DNA of 64,000 bases. It comes from DATDAW01 sp036524675. Lineage in GTDB: Bacteria; Verrucomicrobiota; Verrucomicrobiia; Chthoniobacterales; DASVRZ01. This document shows positions 16,681-26,799 of this stretch, one piece after another (the first letter of the stretch is position 1; each line of letters starts with the position of its first letter). The DNA lies in assembly GCA_036524675.1 (NCBI GenBank), contig DATDBU010000116.1:62001-126000 (forward strand), written 5' to 3'. Position numbers and translations under genes: made by a program. The notes beneath the pieces are model-generated. The model saw only the letters and a program-made list of their open reading frames with translations. It made no database searches and was not told the DNA's origin.

Positions 16681-19600
16681 TCAGGTATAGTACGGTCGCA
16701 GAGCCGGCGGCATACTACCAACTCGCAGGGCATGATCGATCTCGCGATCCGGAATGGCGGTTTCGCGATCCAGCGCAATTCGCTCTCCGGCCTTCAGAGC
16801 GGCGATCGGGACACCGTCCCGAAGGAGAATTCGATGGGCGGCGATCGCGGCAATGCGGGGTCCAGGAGTCAGGATACCCACAAGATTAAGTGGGTCGGCA
16901 GCGCTGATCGTGACCAATTCTCCAATGAGCGGGGTTTTACGGACGGAACGGAGCGATCCAATGGCTTCGGGCAAGGCGAATTGTTCACCGCTGACGCCAC
17001 CAACAAAATAGCCGCCGCGGATTTCGCCCCGCGCTTCCAGCCGGCGATAGACGCGAATCAGCTCAAACCACGATACCCCCAACGTTTCGCGCTCGATCAT
17101 CCGCCGGAACACCACGCCATAGCGCCGCAGCAGAGTCCACGCAAACACCTCAATCGCCTCGTCACGGCCATGTCCGCTTTGCAGACCGGGCATCCGCAAC
17201 AACGACCAACGGCCTGCGAATTCCACACTGGAAACGGCTTTGCGACGTCGGCGTTTTTCGTGGGTGGAAAATGATGCGCGTTTTTCTTCGGGCAAAAGCA
17301 AGGCCCGCAAACCCTCGAAGCTGTCCGCTGTCACGGAGCCCTGGGCGGCCAATTCAGCCAACGCCTGCTCGACTCGCGACGGCAGGACTCCCGACCGCCT
17401 TGCTATCTCGCCAAAAAACAGCGCGCCTCCGTGCGACAATGTTTCAAGCGTTCGCGACGTATCCGGTGAAAACTGCGGCGTCTCCGAAACAGCGGAAAGC
17501 GTGAGCCAGTGCGGCAGGTTCTCACGCGAGAAAAGCGAGACAGGGCTCGAACGCACCGGCGTCGAAGGGCGGCTCCCGCCGTTCTGAGGTGAAGTCAGCC
17601 GTCCCCATCCGATGCGCCCAGTGAAACATAACTGATCGAGCCATGCCGGCGCGTAATTTTTCACCCGCAATGCAAGCACTTCCGGCTCCCATGCCGCCGC
17701 AGGTAATTCGTAACCATCGAGCAATTCCAGTACCGCTCGCACTCCTTCCAAGCCCTCGGCTCGATGTTCCGCATCCACGCGCTGCCACGCCAAAAGGAAA
17801 CGCTGAAATTCTGCAATGGACACCGGCTGAATCTCCGCGCGAAGCCGATTGATCGTAAGCCGGTGAATGCGTGCCAGCAGCCGGCGATCGCACCACTCCG
17901 CCGCAGTCGCATCAGGATGAAATTTGCCGCGAAGAACGAAACCTTCCCCTTCGAGCCCCACCAGTGCGATTTCGATTTCCGCCGCGGGCAACCGGAAGAA
18001 ATGCGTCAGCGCCTCCGCGGTGATTGGGCCGATGATCTCGATGCGTCCACGGACGAGTTCGCGAATAGCTTCGGTACGTTCCCAAGATCGTCTCTTTGCG
18101 GGATCCGGGACGACCAGCGGCGGTTCGACGGTTCGATTTGGATAAATTGTCTGCACCAAGGAAAGCCGCTCGGCTGCGACCCAAAAGGGCTGGTCATCGA
18201 GCAGCCTCCCTACGCGCTTTTCGTCGGTAAGCGCTCGCAGCCACGATCCGGAACCATCTCCCGTCCGCCGGATTTCCTCATCTGTCATCGCTCCTGCGAG
18301 CAGCAGCGCTTCATGAAGTTCGTCCGCGTTCGTTGCGCGCGGCCATGCTTCCTCGCAAACCTTCTCGATGGCCGCAGCGTCAAGAATTCCGAGCCCCTCA
18401 TTTGTGGACGATTCGCTAGAGCGGCGCAAATAAACCGCCTGCGTCCGACGTTCCTCGAGTGGCGCGTTATCGAGAAAGGCGTAAGGCTTCGCGTTGAGAA
18501 TTTCATGCGCGAGCGGCGATGGCTCCGGCAGATCACGGGCGACGCATCGTATTTCGCCGGACTCAATCTTCTTCAACACTCCAACGAGGCCGTCGATATC
18601 CATCGCCTCAGTAAGGCAATCATCGACGGTCTGTCGTACGAGTGGATGATCGGGAACCTCGCGGTCGCCGGCGATATTTTCGAGGCAGGCGAGTTGATCG
18701 GGAAAAACGGCAGCGAGCAGATTCTCGGATTCCATGCGCTGCAATGGTGCAGGAATCTTGCGCCCACCGCGTTGGCGCGGTAGAGCGAGAGCGCGCGAGG
18801 CGTTCCAACGCCAGCGGATTGGAAACATCGGTGCATCGAGCAAGGCCTGGATGAGAATGTCACGCACCGTTTGGGTGCTCAAAAAGCGAAAAACATCTTC
18901 GAGCGGAAACGAATGCTGGGTGCCCAGCGAAAGCACAATGGCGTCATCGGTCGCCGCCGCCTGCAATTCGAAATTGAACGACCGGCAGAACCGTTTCCGC
19001 AACGCCAATCCCCAAGCGCGATTCACCCGACTCCCGAATGGCGCATGCAAAACAAGCTGCATCCCCCCTGATTCATCAAAGAAGCGCTCCATGACGAGAG
19101 TCCGCTGGGACGGAATCACTCCGAGCGACCGGTAGATCGCGCCAAAATAGTCCACGAGCTGCCGCATCCCTGAATCCGAGAGACCCGGCTCGCTCTGAAG
19201 CCACTCATCGAACGTTCCTGCCTCGATCCGCGTTTCCACTTCCTCCCGAAACCTGGACACCGCCCGGGATAACTCTCTCGTGCGCCCCGGTGCTTCGCCG
19301 AGCCAGAACGGGATCCCCGGGGGCTGCCCATGAGCATCCTCAACGCGCACGACCCCGGAATTAATTCCCAGGATGCGCCAAGACGCGTTGCCAAGTTGGA
19401 AAACCTCGCCGGCCATACTCTCGACTGCAAAGTCTTCATTCACCGTGCCGATGAATGTGCCGCCCGGCTCGAGCACCACGCGATAGTCCGCATTGTCCGC
19501 GATTGCACCGCCAGACGTCAGAGCAACCAAACCCGCTCCGCGCCGAGCCCGCAGGCGGCGATTCACAGCATCGTAGTGGATCAACGCACCACGGCGCCCC

Positions 19601-20997
19601 CGTTTTGTGCTGAATCCTTCCGCCAGCATGCGCAGAACTTCATCAAATTCCTCCCGTGTCAGGTCGCGATACGGCCAGGCCGACCGCATTAGGTCGAACA
19701 ACTTGCCTTCCTCCCATGACTCGGAGGCCGCGCAGGCAACCATCTGCTGCGCGAGCAAGTCGAGCGGTTTTTGAGGGATTTGCAGCACATCGAGTTCGCC
19801 GGAGCGAATGCTGCCGAGCATGGCGATGCATTCGACTAGTTCATCCCGGCTGAGCGGAAAAATCCTGCCCTTGGGCAAACCACCGCGTTTGTGTTCCGCG
19901 CGACCAACGCGTTGCAGGAACGTCGAGATCGAATGTGTCGGGCCGATCTGACAAACGAGATCCACCGAACCAATGTCGATACCGAGTTCCAGTGAAGCCG
20001 TGGCGACGAGGGCTTTCAGCTCGCCGCGTTTGAGCCGACTCTCGGCTTCAAGCCGCAGTTTTGCCGAAAGGCTTCCGTGATGAGATGTAACTTTATCGTT
20101 TCCTAAACGCTCCGCGAGATGATGCGTCACGCGTTCGGCAAGCCGGCGTGTGTTGACAAAAACGAGCGTCGTCCGGTGTGCTTCGATGAGATCCGAAAGC
20201 CGCCCATAGACTTCGGTCCAGACTTCGTTCGACATCACGGCCTCCAGGGGCGAGCCGGGTAATTCGATGGCGAGGTCGAGTTTTCGTGTGTAGCCGCAGT
20301 CGATGATGTCGCAATTCGCCCGGCCCGCTTCATTCACATTCCGCGTCCCAACGAGAAAACGCGCCACTTCCTCAATCGGTTTTTGGGTAGCAGAAAGGCC
20401 AATGCGCTGAAGCGGAGCATTCACGAGCGCCTCCAACCGCTCCATGCTCAGCGCGAGATGCGATCCGCGCCGGTTGCCAACGACTGCGTGAATTTCATCC
20501 ACAATCAGCGTCCGAACGGGCGCCAAAAGTTTGCGACCGGAGACCGATGTGAGCAGCAGATAGAACGACTCCGGCGTGGTCACCAAAATATGCGGCGGCT
20601 TGCGCGCGATAGCCTGCCGCTTCGCTGCTGGCGTATCGCCTGTACGCACTTCCGCACGCACCTCGACGTCATGTCCGCCAGCCTCGCGCAACGCTACGCG
20701 GATCCCGGCCAACGGTTCGTCGAGGTTTTTGTGGATGTCGTTGCTTAGCGCCTTGAGGGGCGAGACGTAAACGACCCGAGTCTCATTCGTGAGCGTCCCA
20801 CTGAGTCCTTCACGAAACAACGCGTCCAGCGAAGCCAGAAATGCCGCCAGCGTCTTGCCTGACCCAGTCGGTGCGGCGATGAGCGTGTTTGCGCCGGATT
20901 GAATCGCCGGCCAGCCCCGTCGCTGCGGCTCGGTCGGACTCCCAAATGTCCGCTCGAGCCATCGCGCCACTGCCGCATGGAATTGGAACGCTTGCAT
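16681..20997 (-). CDS. lhr: Large Lhr-type DEAD/DEAH-box ATP-dependent helicase
   Basis: 1438 residues, in the size range of full-length Lhr. The Walker A motif is PTGSGKT at 43-49, the DEAH-type motif II is VDEIHAV, motif III is SATQ, and LVATASLELGIDIGSVDLVCQIGP with QRVGRAEH gives motifs V and VI. The second half holds the winged-helix and the long Lhr C-terminal region. E. coli Lhr is a 3'-5' translocase that unwinds RNA:DNA hybrids and is linked to DNA repair. It is monocistronic by appearance, convergent with pabB. No Lhr-associated nuclease or phosphoesterase gene lies alongside. Confidence 0.94.
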   Translation of the reverse strand: MQAFQFHAAVARWLERTFGSPTEPQRRGWPAIQSGANTLIAAPTGSGKTLAAFLASLDALFREGLSGTLTNETRVVYVSPLKALSNDIHKNLDEPLAGIRVALREAGGHDVEVRAEVRTGDTPAAKRQAIARKPPHILVTTPESFYLLLTSVSGRKLLAPVRTLIVDEIHAVVGNRRGSHLALSMERLEALVNAPLQRIGLSATQKPIEEVARFLVGTRNVNEAGRANCDIIDCGYTRKLDLAIELPGSPLEAVMSNEVWTEVYGRLSDLIEAHRTTLVFVNTRRLAERVTHHLAERLGNDKVTSHHGSLSAKLRLEAESRLKRGELKALVATASLELGIDIGSVDLVCQIGPTHSISTFLQRVGRAEHKRGGLPKGRIFPLSRDELVECIAMLGSIRSGELDVLQIPQKPLDLLAQQMVACAASESWEEGKLFDLMRSAWPYRDLTREEFDEVLRMLAEGFSTKRGRRGALIHYDAVNRRLRARRGAGLVALTSGGAIADNADYRVVLEPGGTFIGTVNEDFAVESMAGEVFQLGNASWRILGINSGVVRVEDAHGQPPGIPFWLGEAPGRTRELSRAVSRFREEVETRIEAGTFDEWLQSEPGLSDSGMRQLVDYFGAIYRSLGVIPSQRTLVMERFFDESGGMQLVLHAPFGSRVNRAWGLALRKRFCRSFNFELQAAATDDAIVLSLGTQHSFPLEDVFRFLSTQTVRDILIQALLDAPMFPIRWRWNASRALALPRQRGGRKIPAPLQRMESENLLAAVFPDQLACLENIAGDREVPDHPLVRQTVDDCLTEAMDIDGLVGVLKKIESGEIRCVARDLPEPSPLAHEILNAKPYAFLDNAPLEERRTQAVYLRRSSESSTNEGLGILDAAAIEKVCEEAWPRATNADELHEALLLAGAMTDEEIRRTGDGSGSWLRALTDEKRVGRLLDDQPFWVAAERLSLVQTIYPNRTVEPPLVVPDPAKRRSWERTEAIRELVRGRIEIIGPITAEALTHFFRLPAAEIEIALVGLEGEGFVLRGKFHPDATAAEWCDRRLLARIHRLTINRLRAEIQPVSIAEFQRFLLAWQRVDAEHRAEGLEGVRAVLELLDGYELPAAAWEPEVLALRVKNYAPAWLDQLCFTGRIGWGRLTSPQNGGSRPSTPVRSSPVSLFSRENLPHWLTLSAVSETPQFSPDTSRTLETLSHGGALFFGEIARRSGVLPSRVEQALAELAAQGSVTADSFEGLRALLLPEEKRASFSTHEKRRRRKAVSSVEFAGRWSLLRMPGLQSGHGRDEAIEVFAWTLLRRYGVVFRRMIERETLGVSWFELIRVYRRLEARGEIRGGYFVGGVSGEQFALPEAIGSLRSVRKTPLIGELVTISAADPLNLVGILTPGPRIAAIAAHRILLRDGVPIAALKAGERIALDRETAIPDREIDHALRVGSMPPALRPYYT

Positions 20998-21063
20998 CGC
21001 CCCGGGAGTATGCCATCAACTCCCGCTCCCGCCCAACGGGAACCCGGGCACGTGTTGTCTTCT

Positions 21064-22539
21064 TTACGCGCCCAACGCTGTCGAGGGGCGTGCCGATTCC
21101 GTTTTTTCCTCCGGGTCGGCGGGCCGGTTGCTGATGTTATTTCCGTCTCCCGATTTGAGCGTCCCAAAAGTCGACGACGACAGGATGGTGATAATTCCCA
21201 AAGTGAGGAAGGCGTGGTGCAGGGCGCTGATGAATACCGGACCATGCACCTGCGGCGATCCGCCCAAGAAAAACGCAGCTACCACCGCGGCGAAGGCAAC
21301 ACCGAAGCTGATCGAAAACTGCTGCGCAGTACTTCCAATGCTGCTGGCTTTACTGGCGTCCGCCGAATCGATGTCAGCGTAAACGAGCGTGTTCATGCTG
21401 GTAAACTGGAGCGCGGAGGCAAATCCCTGGCACAAGCTCAGCACGATAATCATAACCAGCGGCGTGCCCGGCCGGACAAGGCCGAAAACCATGATAAACA
21501 AGCCGATCACTACGGTGTTGACGACCAGGACATTTCGATGGCCAAACCGTGCGAGAATCGGGCGAGTCATTAGTTTCATCCCGATCGCTGCGAGCGCCTG
21601 TGGAATCGTCAGCAAGCCTGCCTGCCACGGTTCGTACCCCAGACCGATCTGATACAACAGTGGCAGCATAAATGGCATCCCAGAGATGCCCAGGCGCGTC
21701 ACGCAACCGCCGACGACCGACACACGAAACGTCCTGATTTTGAACAATCCCAGGTGCAAAAGAGGCGCCGAAACACGGTTTGCATGCCATCCGTAGGCCC
21801 CAAGCAGAAGCAGCGAAATCACAAACAACCCAGCCATTTGCGCCCAAGGCAGGCTGTGTTCACCAAAAATCTCCAGCACATACGAGAGCAGCGCAATGCC
21901 TGAACCGAAAAGCAAAAAACCCCTCTTATCGAGCGGGGGCGAATTTGCATCCCGAAAATTCGGCATGAACCGGTGCGCAAAAAACCACCCAAGAAGCCCG
22001 ACCGGCAAGTTTAGGAAAAAGATCATTCTCCATGGCATCCAATGCACGATCATGCCCCCTGTGAACGGTCCCAGAAGCGGCGCAATCAACGCAGGGATGA
22101 CGACGAAATTCATCGCCCGAATTAGCTCCGACTTCGGAAAAATCCGCACGAGAGCCACGCGACCCACCGGCATCATCATCGCGCCGCCCACGCCTTGAAT
22201 GATTCTCGAAACGACCAGCATCGGCACATTCACGGCAAGGCCACACAGAAGCGAGCCGATGGAGAATAGCGCGATCGCAGCTTGAAACACCCGTCGCGTC
22301 CCGAACCGGTCCGCCACCCAACCACTCACCGGGATGAAAACTGCGAGACTGAGCATGTAACTCGTGAGCACCGCCTTCAGGCTCAAGGACGGAACGTTCA
22401 AGCTCGCCGCCATGGTCGGGACCGCCGTGTTGATGATCGTGGCGTCCAGATTTTCCATGAACAAAGCCACACCAACTACCCACGGCAGCACTCTCTTATC
22501 CGGCTTGATCGCCTGCGCCGCGTTTGGCGGACCGCTCAT
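21064..22539 (-). CDS. MFS drug exporter, DHA2 (EmrB/QacA) type
   Basis: 491 residues with about 14 hydrophobic segments, the DHA2 count. The start VVGVALFMENLDATIINTAVPTMA is the TM1 motif D1, GWVADRFGTRRVF the loop 2-3 motif A, and LLGPFTGGMIV the antiporter motif C. It is a proton-driven exporter of lipophilic compounds in the inner membrane. No EmrA adaptor or regulator is adjacent; the TolC-like protein at 12212-14029 is the nearest outer membrane partner but is 7 kb away. Confidence 0.9.
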   Translation of the reverse strand: MSGPPNAAQAIKPDKRVLPWVVGVALFMENLDATIINTAVPTMAASLNVPSLSLKAVLTSYMLSLAVFIPVSGWVADRFGTRRVFQAAIALFSIGSLLCGLAVNVPMLVVSRIIQGVGGAMMMPVGRVALVRIFPKSELIRAMNFVVIPALIAPLLGPFTGGMIVHWMPWRMIFFLNLPVGLLGWFFAHRFMPNFRDANSPPLDKRGFLLFGSGIALLSYVLEIFGEHSLPWAQMAGLFVISLLLLGAYGWHANRVSAPLLHLGLFKIRTFRVSVVGGCVTRLGISGMPFMLPLLYQIGLGYEPWQAGLLTIPQALAAIGMKLMTRPILARFGHRNVLVVNTVVIGLFIMVFGLVRPGTPLVMIIVLSLCQGFASALQFTSMNTLVYADIDSADASKASSIGSTAQQFSISFGVAFAAVVAAFFLGGSPQVHGPVFISALHHAFLTLGIITILSSSTFGTLKSGDGNNISNRPADPEEKTESARPSTALGA

Positions 22540-22605
22540 CGGACAGCGTCACCATCATCGCAAATCTTTGAAAGCGAATCGGTTAGGTTCCAAAATTCAA
22601 TCATG

Positions 22606-23370
22606 TCAGCTTTGTGGACCGCTCAGAAACTCTTTGGCTAGCGCTGTATAAGCCATGGCCCCAACTCCCAACGGATCGTACTCCAGAATCGGTTTTCCGA
22701 AACTCGGAGCTTCGCCCAAGCGCACGGTCCTCGGGATCATCGTGGAGTAAACACGCCCCTGAAAATGTTGCCGAACCTCGGCTGCGACCTGCTGGCTGAG
22801 GTTCGTTCGGCCGTCGTACATCGTCATCACGATTCCTTCGATGACCAGCGTCGCATTGATCGCCTGGATTCGGTCCACAACCTGGACAATCCGCGACAAT
22901 CCTTCCAAAGCGAAATATTCGCACTGCAGAGGGATCAACAGTGAATCCGCAGCCGCTAGCGCGTTCGTCATTAAAATTCCAAGCGACGGAGGGCAGTCCA
23001 AAAAAACCAGATCGTAAGACGACTCATTGCGCAGGGGTTGTAATGCCTGTCGCAACCGGGTCAAATGATCGTCCAAGCGCGCAACCTCAATTTCAGCGCC
23101 GGCGAGGTCGATGTCCGCGGGAATCAACGAAAGATTCTCAAATCGGGTCGGCATCATGTGCCCGGAGATCTGCGATTCGCCAATGAGGGGACCGTAAACG
23201 CTTTGCCCATCAACAGCCTCGACGCCGAGTGCGCTCGTGGCATTTCCTTGCGGATCAAGATCCACGAGCAGCACACGCTGTCCCAACGCAGCCAGGCAGA
23301 CAGATAAATTCACGGAGGTCGTCGTTTTCCCGACTCCGCCCTTTTGGTTGGCAACAGCAACAATCTTCAT
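22606..23370 (-). CDS. parA: ParA/Soj chromosome-partitioning ATPase
   Basis: 254 residues. The deviant Walker A is KGGVGKTT at 10-17, the A' motif LLVDLDPQGNATSALG and Walker B LVFLDCPPSLGILM follow in the normal order. It is a nucleoid-bound ATPase that, with ParB at parS, moves chromosome origins. Length and layout match chromosomal Soj. A parB gene is not adjacent: downstream is an exporter and upstream a cyclase, both on the same strand. No parS-like sixteen-mer was recognised nearby. Confidence 0.92.
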   Translation of the reverse strand: MKIVAVANQKGGVGKTTTSVNLSVCLAALGQRVLLVDLDPQGNATSALGVEAVDGQSVYGPLIGESQISGHMMPTRFENLSLIPADIDLAGAEIEVARLDDHLTRLRQALQPLRNESSYDLVFLDCPPSLGILMTNALAAADSLLIPLQCEYFALEGLSRIVQVVDRIQAINATLVIEGIVMTMYDGRTNLSQQVAAEVRQHFQGRVYSTMIPRTVRLGEAPSFGKPILEYDPLGVGAMAYTALAKEFLSGPQS

Positions 23371-23456
23371 CCCGAGAGTTCATAGCGGGCCCCAGGAAGA
23401 CGGACAAATCATAATCTTGCCTAACGGGGAGAACCGAAACGCTAATTTCCGGAAGA

Positions 23457-25604
23457 CTATCCGTCGATGTTCCATGTGCCGTCCCATTCGTCGGGTGGCA
23501 CAAGATGCTCGTGTGCCTCGCAACGTTGCAGCATCACTTTCGAAACGGTGACATCGCCGGACGCAAGCAAATCCCGGTAAATCGCCGCGGCTGCCGAGAA
23601 TTCGCGGCGCACATACAATTCGTGCGCTTCGGCAGTCCGTTCGCAGCGTTCCTCGATCTCGGGCGACACGTCTCCCCGCAGTCCCGCCAATTCATAAATC
23701 AGTTCCCCGGCCGAAAGCCCTTTCGGGCTCACCCGTTCCACGGGGCGCACAACGACAAAACCCGCGACTTTGGCAAAGAGCTGGCCGCTCACAAGAATGC
23801 GCGTGCCATAGATTTTGTTCAGACTCTGGAGCCGGCTCGTCATATTTACCGCGTCACCGATGATCGTGTAGTTCATCCGCTCATTGCTTCCGATGTTCCC
23901 AACGACCACGTCTCCTGTGTGCAGCCCGAACCGGGTGTGAAAAAGCGGTGTTCCCCGCGCTGCCCACTCTACTTGCAGTCGTGTAAGCGCCCGCAAATTT
24001 GCAAGCGCAGCCCGGCAGGCATCCAGGGCATGCTCAGGATTTGGCCTCGGGGCGTTCCAGAACGCCATCACCGCGTCGCCCATGAATTTGTCCAACGTTC
24101 CGCCATGACGCGCGATCCCGGCGCTCATTGCTCCCAGGTATTCTCCGAGGTGATCGACGAGCACATCCGGCGCCAGCTTCTCGGCCGTCGGTGTAAAGTC
24201 CTCAATATCAGAAAAATAGATACTCACCTCCGAAAGCCGGCCGCCCAGCTCCGCCTCGCGGCCGCTGGAGACGAGGTCACGCACCAAATCCGACGGAACG
24301 TATTTGCTGAACGAACGCAGATTCGTCTTCATTTCCGTCATGGCCCGCGAAAGATGATCAAACTCTCGGATCATCGTTTTCGGCATTGGCTTTGAATCGA
24401 GCTCCAGGCGGCCGATACGCTGTGCCTCTTGTTGGAGCAGTCGCATACGGCCGCCCACGAGTCGCGCAACCCGAATCGCGACAAAACCCATCGCCGTGCT
24501 TGCAAAAACAAGCAACGCGATGCCCCATTTCCGGTTCGCTAGTAGTTCGCCGGCAATCTCGTCCTTGGGAAGAACGGTCGCGACAACCCAGCGCGGCAGG
24601 CCGGGATCACGCAATGTTTCCAATGCGCACAGATAGGATTTTCCCCCTTCCTCAAAATCGATATTGACGCCCGATGCGATTCCACCTTCGTCGCGTCGCG
24701 ATCCCGCCGTGTGCTTTTTCGCTGCCAAAACGGTCGGCTGCGCGCGGAAAACTTGCATCAATCTCGCAGTTACTGGGTCGTCTAATTTCAAAGGTTTTCC
24801 GGCCTCCTGGCCTTTCGCCGCATCGATGACCACATTCATGTCCGGGTGGGCGATGAGCTTCATCTCCCCATCGGCGCGCACTTCGAAAACCACGGAGTAA
24901 CCGGTAAATTCGTCGTCGAGTCGCTTCAAAAACTGACACAGGGTGCGTGTATCAAAGTCAACATTCCAGACGCCGAGCAGCTGGTTTGCCGGATTGAAAA
25001 TCGGAGTTGCATAGGTAATTCCCGGCAAATCGCTAAATTCGTACGTTTCTGTCCACACGCTTTTCCCCGCCTTAACCGCCGTTTCGTAAAAGGAACTTCT
25101 TCTCGGGTCAAAAGAGTTCCATTCCGAAACCGACGTACCCACGACACTTTGGCCTTCCAGTTCAAAATCGTGGATAACGCGTTTTCCATCCGGTGCATTT
25201 ACATAGGCGCGCACACGAAGGCTCCCGTCAGCGGCACGCTGAACCTGGCAATACTCACCTGTTTGTTGCAACGCCAGGCCGACGTTGGAAAGCGACCCCT
25301 GCACCTGAAAGGATCTTACAAGGAAAGGAAACAACGCCCTGAAATCCTCTGCCGACAGCGCGCCCTTGGTGGTGACCAAACGGGAGTTCAGGTCATTTTG
25401 GTCGATCGCTGACCGCATCAAAGTTTCTATCCGGTCTTCGATGTTTTGGGATAGACGTGCAACGATCTGATTGCCCAATTTTTCAATCGTCCGTTTTTGG
25501 AAAAAGAACGAAATTGTGACGATGCCTCCGATTGAGACGACGACGAGACTCAACGTGATTGCGGTGAGGAGCGATCGAAAAGAAAATAGGCGTTCGGAAG
25601 GCAT
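23457..25604 (-). CDS. Membrane adenylate/guanylate cyclase with Cache sensor and HAMP
   Basis: About 715 residues. TM1 is near 10-32, an extracytoplasmic dCache-like sensor spans roughly 40-340, and TM2 (WGIALLVFASTAMGFVAIRV) leads to a HAMP-like linker. The class III cyclase domain has IYFSDIEDFTPTAEKL and FMGDAVMAFWNAP with both metal aspartates, then TIIGDAVNMTSRL. A C-terminal extension of about 80 residues follows. Whether it makes cAMP or cGMP was not settled. The start ATG 25604 is chosen over the longer frame to 25796, because that extension overlaps the end of rnd and is Cys-rich and non-conserved in appearance. Confidence 0.88.
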   Translation of the reverse strand: MPSERLFSFRSLLTAITLSLVVVSIGGIVTISFFFQKRTIEKLGNQIVARLSQNIEDRIETLMRSAIDQNDLNSRLVTTKGALSAEDFRALFPFLVRSFQVQGSLSNVGLALQQTGEYCQVQRAADGSLRVRAYVNAPDGKRVIHDFELEGQSVVGTSVSEWNSFDPRRSSFYETAVKAGKSVWTETYEFSDLPGITYATPIFNPANQLLGVWNVDFDTRTLCQFLKRLDDEFTGYSVVFEVRADGEMKLIAHPDMNVVIDAAKGQEAGKPLKLDDPVTARLMQVFRAQPTVLAAKKHTAGSRRDEGGIASGVNIDFEEGGKSYLCALETLRDPGLPRWVVATVLPKDEIAGELLANRKWGIALLVFASTAMGFVAIRVARLVGGRMRLLQQEAQRIGRLELDSKPMPKTMIREFDHLSRAMTEMKTNLRSFSKYVPSDLVRDLVSSGREAELGGRLSEVSIYFSDIEDFTPTAEKLAPDVLVDHLGEYLGAMSAGIARHGGTLDKFMGDAVMAFWNAPRPNPEHALDACRAALANLRALTRLQVEWAARGTPLFHTRFGLHTGDVVVGNIGSNERMNYTIIGDAVNMTSRLQSLNKIYGTRILVSGQLFAKVAGFVVVRPVERVSPKGLSAGELIYELAGLRGDVSPEIEERCERTAEAHELYVRREFSAAAAIYRDLLASGDVTVSKVMLQRCEAHEHLVPPDEWDGTWNIDG

Positions 25605-25701
25605 CAGATCGCCAAACGTAGCCGCACACTGCCGCCCGACAAGCTCTGTAGGGCTGCCTCTGCCTGGGACGAGCTGGGTCCAGCCCTTTAGAGAATCGTC
25701 A

Positions 25702-26799
25702 CTACAACTCGAGCAATTGCAACTGCCACGGCAGCAATACGTTATCAGGCGATTGGAGAGAAAGAGCGATGGATTCAAGCGCCTGGCGCGGAGCAATCAG
25801 CGACGCGTCGAGTCTAATCTCGGCGGCCACTCTGTCTCGAATGGCCTTCAAACGGTCAAACTCCGCTTCCTGCTCAGGTGTCCAGCGACGTCGCGGAGAA
25901 AATATACGTTGTGGCCACTCTGACTGAGGTTGCGCAAGAGCGACCTGAACCGCCTCCTCGAAACGCTGGCGCCGCGGACCGCGAAGCTCCGTCAATTGCA
26001 CGGAGTGACCCGCATCGATTGCGATAGCCGCCTGGATCATCTTGTCGTTGTTAAGGATATGAAAAACCGGCCGATCCCGCTTCTCGGCTTCAAGTTCACG
26101 CCATTTCCAGAGTTCGCGAAGGATCGCGGCACATCTTCCGCGCAGATTGCCACTGCCGGAGATGCGCCAGAGTTCATCGGGCTTCTTGACACGATCTTTG
26201 GCAGCTTGTTTCCACGCTTGTTCGCAGCTTTGACGAAACCATTCTTCGCGGCCCAGTTCCTGTAGTCGCGCGCCCAGGATATCGCGAAGCGGCAGCAAAT
26301 AGTGCGTGTCGTTCCGTGCGTACTCGATCATGGCGTTGGGCAACGGCCGCTGGTTCCAGTTCGCTTTTTGCGATCCTTTGGCCAGCTCCACACCCAGGAA
26401 ACGCTGGACGAGTGCCGCATAACCAACTTCCGTCTCGCCACTGAGGCGGGCAGCGATCAGTGTATCGAAGACGCCGCTCACCAGAATGCCGGCTCGGCGG
26501 AGCATCCGCAGGTCAAAATCGGCACCCTGGAGGACGATCTCCTTGTCCGATAAAGCCTCAGCAAGCGGTTCCAGCGAAATATCCGCAAGCGGATCGATAA
26601 TTTCGTCTGTTCCAGGGATGCTTACCTGGATGAGACAGAGTTTTTCGCGATAAGAGTGAAGGCTGTCCGCTTCGGTGTCAACAGCGATGACAGACGCCGC
26701 CGAGACCTTAGCGGAAAACTCAGTCAGCGCAGAAGTGTTGTCGATGACCGACTCAACGGTTCTGGAGGGGGTAAGTTCCGCCGCGCCTGACTTGTTCAC
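25702..26799 (-). CDS. rnd: Ribonuclease D
   Basis: 365 residues with the DEDDy 3'-5' exonuclease fold: DTEAD (ExoI), QGADFDLRML (ExoII) and YARNDTHYLLPL (ExoIII with the tyrosine). The C-terminal half contains an HRDC domain (about 205-285) and a second HRDC-like segment. It trims tRNA 3' ends and other structured RNA. The start is GTG at 26799, overlapping the rho stop by 4 bp (GTGA), so it is translationally coupled to the transcription terminator gene. Confidence 0.93.
   Translation of the reverse strand: MNKSGAAELTPSRTVESVIDNTSALTEFSAKVSAASVIAVDTEADSLHSYREKLCLIQVSIPGTDEIIDPLADISLEPLAEALSDKEIVLQGADFDLRMLRRAGILVSGVFDTLIAARLSGETEVGYAALVQRFLGVELAKGSQKANWNQRPLPNAMIEYARNDTHYLLPLRDILGARLQELGREEWFRQSCEQAWKQAAKDRVKKPDELWRISGSGNLRGRCAAILRELWKWRELEAEKRDRPVFHILNNDKMIQAAIAIDAGHSVQLTELRGPRRQRFEEAVQVALAQPQSEWPQRIFSPRRRWTPEQEAEFDRLKAIRDRVAAEIRLDASLIAPRQALESIALSLQSPDNVLLPWQLQLLEL

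Noticed and set aside
17764..18783. 339-codon frame on the plus strand inside the helicase gene
   Set aside because: It is antisense to conserved Lhr sequence and shows no recognisable domain.
25605..25796. 64-residue N-terminal extension of the cyclase
   Set aside because: It overlaps the 3' end of rnd and is Cys-rich without a signal; the Met at 25604 starts directly before the first TM helix.
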